Below are positions 1-12,945 of a DNA stretch of 64,000 nt, piece after piece (within the stretch, counting starts at the first letter, position 1; each line of letters opens with the position of its first letter). The notes below the pieces were generated by a model. It was not told the origin of the DNA and did no database searches. It worked only from the letters and a program-made list of their open reading frames with translations. Source of the DNA: Mytilus galloprovincialis (Eukaryota; Mollusca; Bivalvia; Mytilida; Mytilidae); the NCBI RefSeq assembly GCF_965363235.1, contig NC_134844.1, positions 76,501,497-76,565,496 on the forward strand, in the 5' to 3' direction. Made by a program: the position numbers and the translations under genes.

Positions 1-419
1 GAAAAAAAAATATTACAAGAACACCGAATTCCATGGCAATATCATGTAACATTACAAAATCTAACATTACAATTCAACAGATCAAGTGCATAACAACTGC
101 CATATTCCTGACTTGGTATTTCTTGTATTTTAAGAAGAAAAAAACCTGGTTCACGGTGTATGCTTTTCTTGAACTTATTGGACACATACTCTGACGTATA
201 GTTCAAGCCAATAAAAGCTTAAGTCTTTTATATTCGTATTTGAGCTTATTTGTTGGTAGATTTTGAATGGATATGGTCAAACTCCTCTCAAAGTTTACCA
301 CAAAGCATTACCATCTGAGTGTATGCTATAGTAGAACAAAAATAAATCCTTTTCTACATTTTTTAGTATTAAGAAATCAGATTATCAAATGCAGATCTTT
401 GTATTTACGTCTTTACTAA
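1..419. other. intergenic, nothing recognised
   Basis: AT-rich sequence with no long reading frame, no RNA gene and no clear repeat structure that I could identify. Confidence 0.5.
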
Positions 420-840
420 GCATGTATTGTCGAAATGCGCATCTGGTGCAACAAAATTGGTACCGTTGATTTTATTACTACCACTGGGTCGATGCCTCTG
501 CTGGTGGACTATTAGTCCCCGAGGGTATCACCAGCCAAGTAGCCAGTACTTCGGTACTGGCATGAAAATACGGATTTTTTGTGTTATTAAAATTTGCTGT
601 TACAAAATATTAGAAATTATTATAAATTAAGGAATGTATCTCCCTCATGCAAAGCTCTGATTCCTTTCACGAATTTGGCTATACTTTTTGGACCTTTTGG
701 ATTATAGCTCTTCATGTTTTATATAAGCTTTTGATTTCAAATATTTTGGCCACGAGCATCACTGAAGAGACATGTATTGTCGAAATGCGCATCTGGTGCA
801 ACAAAATTGGTACCGTTGATTTTATTATTTCAATTTTTTG
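420..840 (+). repeat. two fragments of the CGTCACTGATGAGTC mussel repeat family
   Basis: Two partial copies lie head to tail, at about 420-556 and 655-830. They share the string ATGTATTGTCGAAATGCGCA and the downstream GGTACCGTTGATTTTATTA. The first also carries the family landmarks CACTGGGTCGATGCC and GAGGGTATCACCAGCC. Other copies in this window are near 4495-5010 (reverse), 5640-5740, 6180-6755, 27225-27415, 59560-59650 and the extreme right end. The small ORFs inside are not genes. Family membership is read directly from shared strings; the transposon class is unknown to me. Confidence 0.75.
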
Positions 841-3800
841 TTGCAATTCTATAATTATTAAATTTATATATCCGTAGATTCTTAAATCTATACCCAAACT
901 TTGACTTACCTCTAGTATTGCACACTTGATCAATTATAAATGCTCAAGTTATACAAGCTTTTTTGAGAGCTTACAGTTGTGTATATAATTTAAACGATTT
1001 TCAGTTGTTATGTGCATGATTTAATTATTCTAAATAATGAAAAGATAGCTTAGAATATTTTATAAATGACACACTATTTTTTTCTAAATTTTCTAAATAA
1101 TCTATCCTACTCGTGAGCAGGCCATTATGTATAAAGGAAGTAATTTGTTGGTGACATTAATATTTTAATGTTTTGTGTTTCATCATAAAATTCAAGTCGA
1201 CAGAAAAGTTATTTTTTTCAATTTTCAACACCTATGGGTTTTTATAATGATTTTCTTTCGGATTCTGTAAGGTTCCGGACTTTTATCAAAACTACTGACG
1301 CCCTTCAAATGAAGTAAACAATATTAAAACAAAAAGTAGTTGTATTTCAGAATTTAAAAAATGACGCCGTAAAAAAACGGAAGTATGATATTCGAGTTAT
1401 CGAACGTAATTACGACTGACATAATAATTGTGCGAATTAATCCAGATTAAGAGGTTGAATTTTACAGGGATAAATATAACCAAACGTTTTTTTATAGATT
1501 TTTTTGGTTAATTTAGTCGCCTAGTCCTCATTAACCTCATTAAATTTATGTCATTTAGATACACATGATATAGTCAAACTGTATTGAGAAAAACCTGTGT
1601 TAAAAGACCATTAATTTTATATCCCTCTGAAGTACATTTTATATAAATTGAACCTTTAGTAAAAGACCACCTAACTTATGAGATCCCTTTCTTGCTCACT
1701 TTTAAGTGGTATGTTAAAACAATGATTTCAAATAAAATAAACAACATATCTAGTTTGTATTTCGGATTTCAAAATTGAAGCAATTAATCTCTTTAAGATA
1801 TCACATGTATATTCTACTCACCTTGAACAGTCCTACTTTTTCAGAGAAATACCATAATCCAGAATCAAAATGGAGTCAGGGAAGTAAATATAGATATCAT
1901 AGATCTGCTGACAAAGGTAATGTTTGGTTGAATGAACTCTAAAACACAATGCAGTTGTGTCCCCTTCACCATTAAAAATAAATGCCTACGTTTATTTGTA
2001 TTTATGAATTATTTTGTCAAATAGAAATAAATTGTATATATGTCGTGTATATGTTCTTATTTTGTACAGGTTATTACTTGAACAAATACTTTGTACCAGT
2101 AATTACTTGCATGGTGCTTTCATACAAGTTGTTACTTGTACAAATATAATCGACAAATAATTACTTGCATGTACAATTTTTGTGAAGAAAAAAAACATAA
2201 CTTTTACATCTCACAATCTTTGGGTTATATATATTTAACAAAAGACACAAAGTAAAATGACAATGATACATACATAACAAAGGACCACTAATAAATATCG
2301 AAAACCCTGGTGTAATAATTTTTCGATTTCATTCATTAAAATCAAATAGGTTTTAACATAAAATCATTATTATATAAACGAGTGAATTGAACAAGTTGAG
2401 ATATATAAATACCATTAGATGGTATCAAGGGAACGGTTAATTACAATTGGAAATGAAAAATCATCTTCTATATCATAATTTTTGTTATTAAGCTTTCCGT
2501 TACAGAAATAAATATCAAGATCCAGGAAAGGGTAGTGTTTGTTGTTAATATTAGCTTTATTTAAAGTATGTATCTGAATGAAAAGCCTGATAGTCTCTCT
2601 TTCCTTACATTACTAACAAGCCCAAGTCTTTCACGTGTGTTGCTGAATTATTAGAAGAATTTTTTTTATGCCACAAGTTAATGATTTCATTATGAAATGT
2701 ATTTTCAAAGTTTGTTTTTCATCTTTACACTTTAGTTTTGACTACTAAACTGAACAGCTTTGCTATATTATTTTTGTTCAATAAAAAGTACGCATATTGA
2801 AAGTTTATACCTTTAGGCTATTAAAGTTATTTATTATTTTTTAAAAGGGAAATGATTTGTTGTGAACATCAAATAGACCAAGGTAGAAAAATGATTCGTA
2901 CAAATTATCATCTACGAGTAATAACCTGTACAAAATGATAACATGTACACGACATATATATAGATCAGATAAATATGAAAGCTACATGTACCACTATTCG
3001 ACGTATACATTGTATATTTGCAATAACGTTTTCATTACATTTTCGTTGTCTATATTCCTTCATGATATCATTTGTTGAAATAATATTCACCAAATTACTC
3101 AAAGTATTTATCAACCACTAAATCAGTCATTATGATTTGAATAAAGAATTTGAATATCTGCATAATGTTATATTAAGTATTTTTGCATTGAGATGAATTG
3201 CGTTGATTTCGCGATCACTAGAAATGATTCAAATATGTTCCATGTGAATAGCTTGTGAAAGGCATCGTCATTGAGCATTAGTGCAGACGTACAGTTGGCC
3301 TGATAATTAAACCCCCGTAAAAGGTTTATGTTTACGATACACATTTTAGTCCTCTGAGTGAAACACTGTAAAACAAGACTCAATCCGCCAATTGAATAAT
3401 GACTGTTCCCTGTAACTGGAGTCCATCACTGTTATAAATCTCATAACAATAAACTTCATTTGTAACTAAAAAAATGATTGTAGGTAGTAAATTGGGCATG
3501 TTCTTTCAAATTATCCATATAGGAGGTAATTAGGTTATTTAATTTGGCCCAAATAAAACAACTCTTGTGATAAACATATCCAGTCAAATCCTACATGTCC
3601 TAGTAGTTTTATTTTTTAATGACTTTTTATTTCATTCTTAGCAATCCTTTTTTAATCTCCTCGTTCATGTCTTTTAATAACTGTTGTTAAATATCCTCAT
3701 TTCTGAAACTCTCAATTGGTATGGATTTATTACACTTTTACGACAGCAGCTCGCTCGATACTTGTGTGAACTGGAGTTGTTGCTCTCTGTATACACAACA

Positions 3801-4494
3801 TTATACGACGTTCAGTCAAATATTGATGCTTTTTTTTCTTTTTGTCCATTAATTGTTTAGTGAGGGTTTTTTTTTTTTAGATATTTTATGTATGTTTCAG
3901 GTTCTTCGAAGGCAATTTTACAATTGATGTAGTAATACTCTATGTACAGCTTTCCAAATTTGCAAGATTGCACACAACAGGTGAATATTGCACCTGCTGT
4001 TCCAAACCAGGAATCCCTGGCCTTAGTTAGTCATGCTTGTTTTGTTTGTTTTTTGGGTTTTTTTTTAAATATGGTTCATTTATTTGCTTCGATGTATTGT
4101 GTGACGTTCATTATTTGAAGTAGTATACATTATTGTCTACGAAATAGCTATAAAGCCACCTCTGGATGCGTGATTATCTCGTTGTGCTTAAGATCCATTG
4201 GTGGCCTTTGGCTGTTTCTGCTCTTCAGTCAGGTTGCTGTCTCTTTACGACAATCCCCGTTTTTAATTCTTCATTCTCTTCAAACAAAATTCTTGATAAA
4301 ACATGCAATAATCCGGCAACACATTAACTTAAAGTTATTTATAACTAATGATTGAATTATATAATGTGTGGATTTTTTTCTCAGAATTTGAAATATATAT
4401 ATATATTTTATGAACTTTGATACGTTTTTAAATAAGTGTGTAGATAAACTCAAAATTTTGTAAACAGTTAATTTATAAAAATAACCATATTAAT
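841..4494. other. gene-poor AT-rich stretch with one candidate exon
   Basis: No long reading frame. Near 2060-2170 and 2930-2960 there are scattered GTAC/ACTTGTAC words, which recur at 21310-21420. One candidate exon lies at 1845-1916 and is listed separately. Otherwise I see nothing I can name. Confidence 0.5.
1845..1916 (+). other. candidate 72-bp coding exon of an unknown gene
   Basis: A pyrimidine-rich acceptor (CTACTTTTTCAG) precedes a 72-base block that ends in ACAAAG followed by GTAATG, a good donor. The first frame is open for all 24 codons and reads RNTIIQNQNGVREVNIDIID and then LLTK; a second frame is also open. No flanking exon was identified, so this may be chance or the only piece of a gene that runs outside what I can recognise. 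Transcript evidence is lacking. Confidence 0.2.
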
Positions 4495-5010
4495 GATATT
4501 ATTTCATGTCAGCACAAAAGTTCAGACTACTGGGCTGGTGATACCCTCGGGGAAATAAATCTCCACCAGCAGTGGCATCGACCCGGTGGTAGTAAATAAA
4601 CTCATCATATATACCAGGACTACATTTTGTATGTACGCCGACGCGCGTTTTGTCTACAAAAGACTCATCAGTGACGCTCGAATAAAAAAAAGTTAAATAG
4701 GCTAAATAAAGTACGAAGATGAAGAGCATTGAGAACCAAAGTTCCTAAAAGTTTTGACAAATACAACTAAGATAATCTATGCCTGAGGTAGAAAAGCCTT
4801 AGTATTTCAAAAATTCAAACTTTTGTAAACAGTTAATTTATGAAAATAACCATATCAATGATAATTCATGTCAGCACAAAAGTGCTGACTACTGGGCTGG
4901 TGATACTATCGGGGAAATAAATTTACACCAGCAGTGGCATTGACCCAATGGTAGTAAATAAACTCTTCATAGATACCAGGATTAAATTTTGTATATACGC
5001 CGGACTATCG
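4495..5010 (-). repeat. two tandem copies of the CGTCACTGATGAGTC family, reverse orientation
   Basis: The blocks at about 4495-4800 and 4820-5010 both contain CTACTGGGCTGGTGATA and a nearby CACCAGCAGTGGCAT, the reverse complement of the plus-strand copies at 6400-6480. The first copy also includes GACTCATCAGTGACGCTC. The head-to-tail arrangement suggests the family occurs as dimers here. Confidence 0.75.
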
Positions 5011-5639
5011 TCAAACATCTGGAAATATGTTAATAGTATTTTAATAATTATTAAAATAACGCTTCTACACTAGCATTCTCGTCAACAAAAGGCTAAACAT
5101 CAAAAAAATAATGAAATAGTAAGGTAACAAGAAATTAAAAGGTAACAATAAAAAACGTCAACGACAGCCAACAACGTTAAGAGAAAAATAAAAGCCAATA
5201 AAGTAAATACAATGTTTTTTGGAGTACACTTCTGTGGTCAGCACGACAAAATTCAATCAAAATACAAACAATGGTGGTTTTTTTTATTATGGAAAATCTG
5301 TACCAGCATTTGTGTTTTTAGAAAATTGTATTTTAATAAGTATTGTAATTTTTATTGTATATCAGTACTACAATAAACCATATCTTGAACTCTATCCTAC
5401 TTTTTCAAAATGTTTAGAAATTTAAAGTGACGTCACTTTGTGTGTCGATCTCTTTGGCCAACATATAATACGTTGTTTGACTGTTATGTACTGATTTATG
5501 TTGTTTTACGTATTCGTTTTTATTCTGAAGTTAGCGAGGAAGTTAGTCACCACTTCCATGTGTCACTTCAATGTTAACGTGTATATCTATTGTTTAGTCA
5601 TTTTTATATGTTTACTGTTTTCAAAAGTATGAATTATTT

Positions 5640-5745
5640 TAAATACTAAGGAATTTCTAATCCTAGGCAGAATACCTTAGCCGTATTTAGCACAACTTTT
5701 TTGAACTATTGGTCCTAAATGCTTTTCAACTGTGTATTGGGTAGT
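5640..5745 (+). repeat. fragment of the CGTCACTGATGAGTC family
   Basis: Contains CCTTAGCCGTATTTAGCACAA, the same landmark as at 6225-6245 and 6580-6600. Partial and diverged. Confidence 0.6.
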
Positions 5746-5789
5746 TTATATAATTATGTATAGAAGTAGTGAGCAAGCAATAATTTGAT

Positions 5790-6180
5790 TAAAACAAAAT
5801 GATGCAATCCTGCGTAATTATCATACAATGACCTTCATGGCACCACAGTGTCAATGGAAAATTAATGTTTAATCAGTACCATTCTAACTTTATAAAGCAA
5901 TTGTCTTGTCTGTTGTTTTTTTTTTTTTTTTGGGGGGGGGGGGGGGGGTAAAGCCTAAAAATGCACTTCAAACAGACCAAATATATAAAACATATCAATT
6001 ATATCAAAACCCTTATGGGTTGTTCAATATGATTCCATATGTTGCACAAATGATTAAAACGTTAAAATCTATAAGATTAAAAAACTGGTCCGAGGACTTA
6101 GTTTTTGTTCGTTGATTTTTGTTGTCTGCAAATGAAGTCCCCAGTGCGGTTAGTATATAACATACAGATTATTTTTATAT
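5790..6180 (+). repeat. left copy of a diverged 0.4-kb duplication
   Basis: Blocks such as GCAATCCTGCGTAATTATCA, GTTCAATATGATTCCATATG and AGTGCGGTTAGTATATAA recur in the same order at 7985-8405. A poly-T/poly-G tract (about 5916-5949) interrupts this copy. Neither copy encodes a recognisable protein. Confidence 0.65.
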
Positions 6181-6755
6181 TCCTTCCATTACTAAGGATT
6201 TTCTTATTCCAGGGATAGATAATCTTAGCCGTATTTGGCATATCTTTTGGGAATTTTTGGTCCTCAGTGCTCTTCCTCTTTGTACTTGTTTGGCTTTATA
6301 TCTATCTTTATCTGAGCGTCACTGATGAGTCTTATTTAGACGAAACGTGCGTCTGTCGTATTAAATTATAAGCCTGATACCTTTGATAACTATTAACACC
6401 ACTGGGTCGATGCCACTGTTGGATGACATTTCATCCTCGAGGGCATCACCAGCCCAGTAGTCAACACTTCGGTGTTGACATGAATATCAATTATATGGTT
6501 ATTTTTATCAATTTCATGATTACAAAAGTATGATTTTTTTTCAAAATATCAAGAATTTTCTAATGTCAGCCATAGATAACCTTAGCCGTATTTGGCATAA
6601 CTTTATGGAAGTTTGGGTCCTCAAGGCTCTTCCTCTTTGTACTTGTTTTGGCTTTATAACTATTTTGACTACTGTGAGCGTCACTGATAAGTCTTGTGAA
6701 GACGAAACGCGCGTCTCGCGTATTAAATTATAAGCCTGGTACCTTTGATTACTAT
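6180..6755 (+). repeat. two tandem copies of the CGTCACTGATGAGTC family
   Basis: Both copies, about 6180-6500 and 6530-6755, carry CCTTAGCCGTATTTGGCATA, a GCGTCACTGATRAGTCTT stretch, GACGAAACG followed by GCGTCT, and TATTAAATTATAAGCCTG. The first extends into CACTGGGTCGATGCCACTG and GCATCACCAGCCCAGTAG. Confidence 0.8.
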
Positions 6756-7984
6756 CTATATCAAAAGGCCGACACAACAACTTGTGAAAGTTTATTTCCC
6801 TGGTGCAATAAGAGCCCTGTTTCCTGCAATTTTGGTTATTTATGATGCGCTTATTTTCTTTGCATTTTTGGCAAATAAAATGTAAAAATATTCAAAAAGC
6901 TAAAATATTCTACTTCAGTGAGTCATTAACCTAAATGGTCGTAAATTTAGGCTTATCTTCATCATGTTCAACGTCAAAATAATTTAGACTTCTAATTTGG
7001 TTTTCCGGGAATAACTGATGCTAACACAAGCTTTTAATGTATTGAATGATAAGCTTGGTAGCTTTTATGATTATTAGTAGAAGTAATAAGCAAGCGAATG
7101 AGATGCAAGCTTACTACCAATGAACTCTCATTTACTTTCGTACAGTTAAAATAAGTACGTGTTGATGAATTGCGCTCGATTACTTTGATTCACCTTTATT
7201 ATATTGGTAAATAATATGTGTAGTACAATTAACTATTGGCCCAATTCAAATTTAAAGTTATTTTTGAAAATTGTCGTTAAATATCTATTTACGTTTATCA
7301 CAGAAACATGAAAAAGGTGCTAACAAACGTTTATACTTTTCCTCCTATGTCTTTTTCTTGAAGTTCAAAGTTCATCTATTTTTAGCACATCACTTCACCA
7401 ATAAACTTAAATATAATTCAGGAGTGTGTTTTTTGATGGTTTTTTTCCTTCATCATGTAAAACGTCAAAAGAAATTTCAACGGATATATTAAATATGAAT
7501 GGTTTGTTCAAGGTTTTCTTAATAGTTATCACGTATTTCGCATAAACAGTTGAAATGACTCAAGGGTAAAGCAACTATAGGGTCAAGGGTTTGTATGTAA
7601 ATACATGTTAAATTTTGTGTTACTTTGATGCCTTTAATTGTCAGTACGTCTTTTTATATTGTGAAAGGTTTTGTCTGTACTTATCCAGAAAAAAATGTTC
7701 TTGGATCTTAAATCAAAGAAACACTAAAGTTAAAAACTATCATTTCATTTCGATCATTTATAAAATGTGCTGATTAAATTGTCATGTGACAATATGATAT
7801 CTCAATCCAAACTGGATTCCTCCTAATATTTGTCATTGAAAGATAAAGAGTCGGAAAGATTTTAGGTTTGTGTGCTATCCTTTGTTTTCCTTTAATTTTC
7901 ACATCTTTTGTTTAATGTGACATGTTTTATCCATTTGTATTTATTGAACGAACGCTAATGTATAATTTTGATAAAAAAAAAAAA

Positions 7985-8405
7985 GCCAAACGTGGTATTG
8001 CAGTCCTGTGTAGTTCTCATGCAACAACCTTCAGAAGACATGACACCCCAGTATGAAGGGAAAGATAATGTTTTATCAGTAGCGTTCTTATGTTATAAAG
8101 TAATTGTCTCTCTGTTTTGTTCAGGTCAACCCTATCAATGCAATTCAAATGGACTAAAAGTACAAAACATATTCTATCATCAAGTATTAGTATATGTAGA
8201 ATTTCTACTACAGCAAACGTTTATGAATTGTTTAATATGATTTCATATGTTGCATATTAAATGATAATAACATTACAATTTATAGGATTTAATAAATGGT
8301 CCAAGAACTCATTTATTGTCCTTTGATTTTTGTTATCTGTAAAATTAAGTCACAAGTGCGGTTGGTATATAATTTACAGATTATTTTCAAACACCTTCCA
8401 TTTCT
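7985..8405 (+). repeat. right copy of the diverged 0.4-kb duplication
   Basis: Partner of 5790-6180. The 90-codon ORF here (7968-8240) is open only in this copy; the equivalent in the left copy is broken by stops and a homopolymer, so I do not call a gene. Confidence 0.6.
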
Positions 8406-8639
8406 TTCATAATTCTTTATATTTTATGCATATAATGTTAAGTGAGGAGTACAAATTTCCCGATAAACGAATTTGTGTTATGAATTTCAAGGTAAAGAAG
8501 TGATTTTGTCCACTTCAAATAGTTGAACAATTAGTATGTCTGAAACTGTCAAACTGAATAATATGCCCTCCTTGACACACAATTCTTCTGCCAGATATGA
8601 AATTTGAGCATTCAATACTGTACAGTTTGTCAATTTCCT

Positions 8640-9060
8640 TTGGTGACTAGAATGAAATTGAGAATGGTAATGGAAAATGTGTCAAAGGGACAATAACCCG
8701 ACCAAATAGCCGAAAGCCACTAATTCGTCTTTAACACTGTAATTAATGCGTTTCCGCCTCCGGATAAATTGTGAACTGGTTCAGGGAAAATGGACGTCTC
8801 ACTAAACTCGAATACACATACATGAACTAAAAATAAAATACTTTAAAGATTTACAAACGCCAGAGGCTCCTGGCCTGAAACAGGCACAACAATTCGGAGG
8901 GTTTAATCATATTTGGTGAGATATCAACCCTCCTTTTATACCTGTAGCCAATGTAGAATAACAAACAAAAAACAGCGATACGAAAAGTAAACCCCAATTT
9001 TATAAAAGTCCGAGTTCCATGTCAGTAAAGGTAACAATTTAAAGAAACTAAGCAAATAGA
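8640..9060 (+). repeat. interspersed repeat with GTGTCAAAGGGACAATAACC and CAGAGGCTCCTGGCCTGA
   Basis: The order of motifs (GAGAATGGTAATGGAAAATG, ACAATAACCCGACCAAATAG, CCAGAGGCTCCTGGCCTGA, GAGATATCAACCCTCC, GTAGCCAATGTA) is matched by the copy at 50195-50480, and a reverse-complement fragment lies at 47205-47285. The sequence class is unknown to me. Confidence 0.7.
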
Positions 9061-10293
9061 CAATTACATATCAATTTAATTAAGAAAGGACTACAAGCAG
9101 TTACTGACATGCCAGCTCAAGACCTCAATTAAACTGATTGAAAGTTATGTCTTCATCATATGAAAATCAAGCACAATCCCTCCAAGAAAGGTTCTAGCAC
9201 CATGCTATAAAAACATATTACAGAAGAACATAACTGTATCATGCCAACAACTGATTTTTATAATAAATTTGTTGATTTCCGATGCAGAGACCCCATGAGT
9301 TAATCAATACTTATACCAAAGTATGCCATCTTAAATTACCTGCAAACAGTATCGTAACTTAGCCTTTTTGTATAAATCGTCTAGGTTTGTTTTAATAACC
9401 ATTTGGTTAGCTTTTGAGGTGAATGCCGACAAATTTGTACGTTGTATAGAAATCTACCAGCAGCTGTATCGGCCAAGTGCAAAAATGAATTTAGACCTTT
9501 CTGAGGTAAATTCGTGTAATGAGATGGTCAATAAAAATAGGCAATAATGACCATTTGAAAAAGTAACACGATACGGAAATTGTAAATGACAAAAAAACTA
9601 TTGTAAAACTATGTCATTGAAACCAGACACCTACATGGCAGTTTATCTTATTTGATCCATTTAAACTTATTAAAGTAGAGTCCATTTGCTTATCGAAGAT
9701 CTGAATACTTAACCTATTTTCAAGTCATATCTTATGCGAAATGGTCTATATTTTCTGTTGTCTATCTCTTACGTTCATTTTATATCCGCGCCATATATAA
9801 TAAAGCTATTTTCTTTCCTAGCTGCGTTAATTTTTAAGATACGTTTTTCTATCTTTTTGTTTATGTTTTTTTTTTATAATTACTCTCAACAAGATTCAAA
9901 GGGGGTGTAGTGACAAGATAATCCCTAACCTGCATGTTCCCATTCATAATAAGCGTCAGTCTGGAATTTCGTCAGCACTTGGCAATAATCAAATTAATGT
10001 CTTTTCCTCTTGTTCATTTAACAGTTTCTATTATATTAATTTACTATTTTTAACACTCCGAATGATTTGGAGATACACAAACTTGACTGATTACAGACCT
10101 TGAGGTCAAACTGTCTTTGATATTTAATGTCCGAAGATGCAATTTTATTGACATGCATATACTGCAAATCTCTTGTATTATTGTTTTTATTTAAAAAATT
10201 ATGGCATTGTTATTTCTACTTAACAAATGACTTACTTTGTCAGTAACAACACCTTCAATTGTTTCTATATTCAGATTCCTGTGCATCTAACAA
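9061..10293. other. intergenic, nothing recognised
   Basis: AT-rich sequence without reading frames, tRNA-like boxes or clear repeats. Confidence 0.45.
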
Positions 10294-12277
10294 CCAGATG
10301 CTCCGCAGGGCGTAGCTTTATACGACCGCAGAGGTTGAACCCGGAACGGTTAGGGCAAGTATGGACACAACATTCAAGCTGGATTCAGCTCTAAATTTGG
10401 ATTGTGATTAAATAGTTGACACAGCATAGGTTTCTGACACAGAATGAATGTGTTCTAATGAACTTAAAATTTTTGTTTCTCTTAGAGCAATTCACTATGC
10501 TGTTGAATATTAATCCTCTCAAAAAAATGTTTGAAGAAATTTTCTTTTTTATTTATGAAATTTCAAATGAGAAAAATTGAACCCAATTTTTTTAATCACA
10601 TCCCCCTTTCCCTTATTCCAAAACTAATCTCAATTAAAATTTCTAATGGAGTTTGCAACAATAACTACTCATTTAAATACATCATAAAATATTAAGATGT
10701 AAAAAACTGCTTGTTATCACTGAATGGTAAAGATTATTTTAATTTATCAGTTGGTAGTAAAAAGTGAATATACATTGTATATTGTATATAACAAATTTTT
10801 AAGTTGATTCTGGACAAAGAAAGATAACTCCAATTAAAAAAAAATCTTGCTATTGCACAATATTTTGCAATTAGATATTTCTTGCTTACTATTCTGGACA
10901 AAGAAAGATAACTCTAATTAAATTTTTTTTTTATATTTCACAATATTGTGCAATTAGATATTTCTTGCCATTGCGCAATACTGTGCAATTGAAAAGACTT
11001 GCTATTGCACAATACTTAATATAATAATTTTAGATCCTGATTTGGACCAACTTGAAAACTGGGCCCATAATAAAAAATCTAAGTACATTTTTGAATTCAG
11101 CATATCAAAGAACTTCAAGATTTCAATTTTTGTTAAAATCAGACTAAGTTTAATTTTGGACCCTTTGGACTTTAGTGTAGACCAATTTGAAAACAGGACC
11201 AAAAATGAAGAATCTACAAACACAGTTAGATTTGGTATATCAAAGAACCCCATTTATTCAATTTTTGATGAAATCAAACAAAGTTTAATTTTGGACCCCG
11301 ATTTGGACCAACTTGAAAACTGGGCCAATAATCAAGAATCTAAGTACATTTTTAGATTCAGCATATCAAAGAACCTAACTGATTCATTTTTTGTCAAAAT
11401 CAAACTAAGTTTAATTTTGGACCCTTTGGACCTTAATGTAGACCAATTTGAAAACGGGACCAAAAGTTAAGAATCTACATACACAGTCATGACAGTTAGA
11501 TTCAGCATATCAAAGAACCCCAATTATTCAATTTTGATGAAATCAAACAAAAGTTTAATTTTGGACCCTTTGGGCCCCTTATTATGTTGGGACCAAAACT
11601 CCCAAAATCAAACCCAACCTTTCTTTGATGGTCATAAACCTTGTGTTTAAATTTCATAGATTTCTATTTACTTATACTAACGTTATGGTGCGAAAACCAA
11701 GAAAAATGCTTATTTGGGTCCCTTTTTGGCCCCTAATTCATAAACTGTTGGGACCTAAACTCCCAAAATCAATACCAACCTTCCTTTTGTAGTCATTAAC
11801 ATTGTGTTTAAATTTCATTGATTTCTATTTACTTAAACTAATGTTATTGTGCGAAAACCAAGAATAATGCTTATTTGGGCCCTTTTTTGGCCCCTAATTC
11901 CTAAACTGTTGAGACCAAAACTCCCAAAATCAATCCCAACCGTTCTTTTGTGGTCATAAACCTTGTGTCAAAATTTCATAGATTTCTATACACTTAAACT
12001 AAAGTTATAGTGCGAAAACCAAGAAAATGCTTATTTGGGCCCTTTTTGGCCCCTAATTCCTAAAATGTTGGGACCAAAACTCCCAAAATCAATACCAACC
12101 TTCCTTTTGTGGTCATAAGCCTTGTGTTAAAATTTCATAGATTTCCATTCACTTTTACTAAAGTTAGAGTGCGAAAACTAAAAGTATTCGGACGCCGGAC
12201 GACGACGACGACGACGCCGACGCCAACGTGATAGCAAAATACGACGAAAATTTTTTCAAAATTTGCGGTCGTATAAA
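10294..12277 (+). mobile_element. 2-kb TATACGACCGC element, copy A (non-autonomous, inverted termini)
   Basis: Begins near TGCTCCGCAGGGCG and TTTATACGACCGCA and ends TTTGCGGTCGTATAAA, giving roughly 14-bp inverted termini. The interior is repetitive: a block of about 262 bp starting at TTTGGACCAACTTGAAAACT occurs at 11041 and 11302, and a block of about 163 bp with CCAAGAAAATGCTTATTTGG-like sequence occurs three times between 11690 and 12180. A GAC trinucleotide run lies near the 3' end (12197-12222). Copy B is at 31944-34022 in reverse. The 142-codon ORF at 11042-11470 is just the 262-bp repeat read in frame. No transposase is visible. Confidence 0.8.
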
Positions 12278-12945
12278 AAGATGTTGTATTTATGTGTTAT
12301 CTCATCAATATTACCGTAAGCGATAGAAGATGACATGTTGGTTCGATCTAAATAATCGAAATTACCATTGATAAGCAATAATTATACGCTCAAGGTCATT
12401 TTTATCGAAATTGTATTGATACTGGTATATACAAGTAGTTCGTAACAATGATATGTGTAGGTTTTTTTTATTTCAGTTTACCAGTAAATGATTTCAAATG
12501 AATTCTTGCAAAACCAAAGAGAAACGGTAGACAGTAAAACCGGTAGGTACTTTTTATGTAAATTAGGCATGCGGTATGATTGACAATGAGACAACTCTAT
12601 ACCAAAGTTTAGATGAAGTGGATATGGCAATCAAAGGCTACCCTACCGTATAGTCGGCTATAAAAGGCCGATGTGAAAATATGAATCACTTCAATCGAGA
12701 TAGCTTACGTTCAAATTTCTAACCAAAAAGGACAGAAATGAACCAACAACAACCCCATCAATTCATTTAACTAAATTCAGAAGTGTAAAATATAAAACAA
12801 ATAAATTATATATCCTTCAGTAGTTAAGCCTTGAACGTAAATATCAGATTATATTCCGCATTTCTTGAATTTTTCAGTTGCTTGCTTCTATCAAATTTCT
12901 AATCAAACTTTAAGATGACATATTTGATTTACTTTTAACAGCAAG
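12278..12945. other. region upstream of the TRIM-like gene, with a possible 5' UTR exon
   Basis: The coding start at 12946 lies 4 bases after an acceptor (ACTTTTAACAG, ending 12941), so the leader is probably spliced. A block at 12477-12542, bounded by TTTATTTCAG and GTAGGTAC, could be that leader exon. A copy of the GGTATGATTGACAATGAGAC repeat occupies about 12565-12690. The exon proposal is inference. Confidence 0.35.
12565..12690 (+). repeat. GGTATGATTGCCAATGAGACA family, diverged copy
   Basis: Reads GCGGTATGATTGACAATGAG followed by ACAACTCTATACCAAA, then TAGTCGGCTATAAAAGGCC. Related copies are at 16020-16090, 16270-16415, 18050-18200, 25405-25545, 34755-34830, 40745-40900, 41030-41242 (reverse), 44125-44275 and 52200-52375 (reverse). 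Confidence 0.75.

Noticed and set aside
11042..11470. 142-codon plus-strand ORF
   Set aside because: It is the 262-bp internal repeat of the TATACGACCGC element read in frame; its low-complexity, repeated text and its position in a mobile element argue against a gene.
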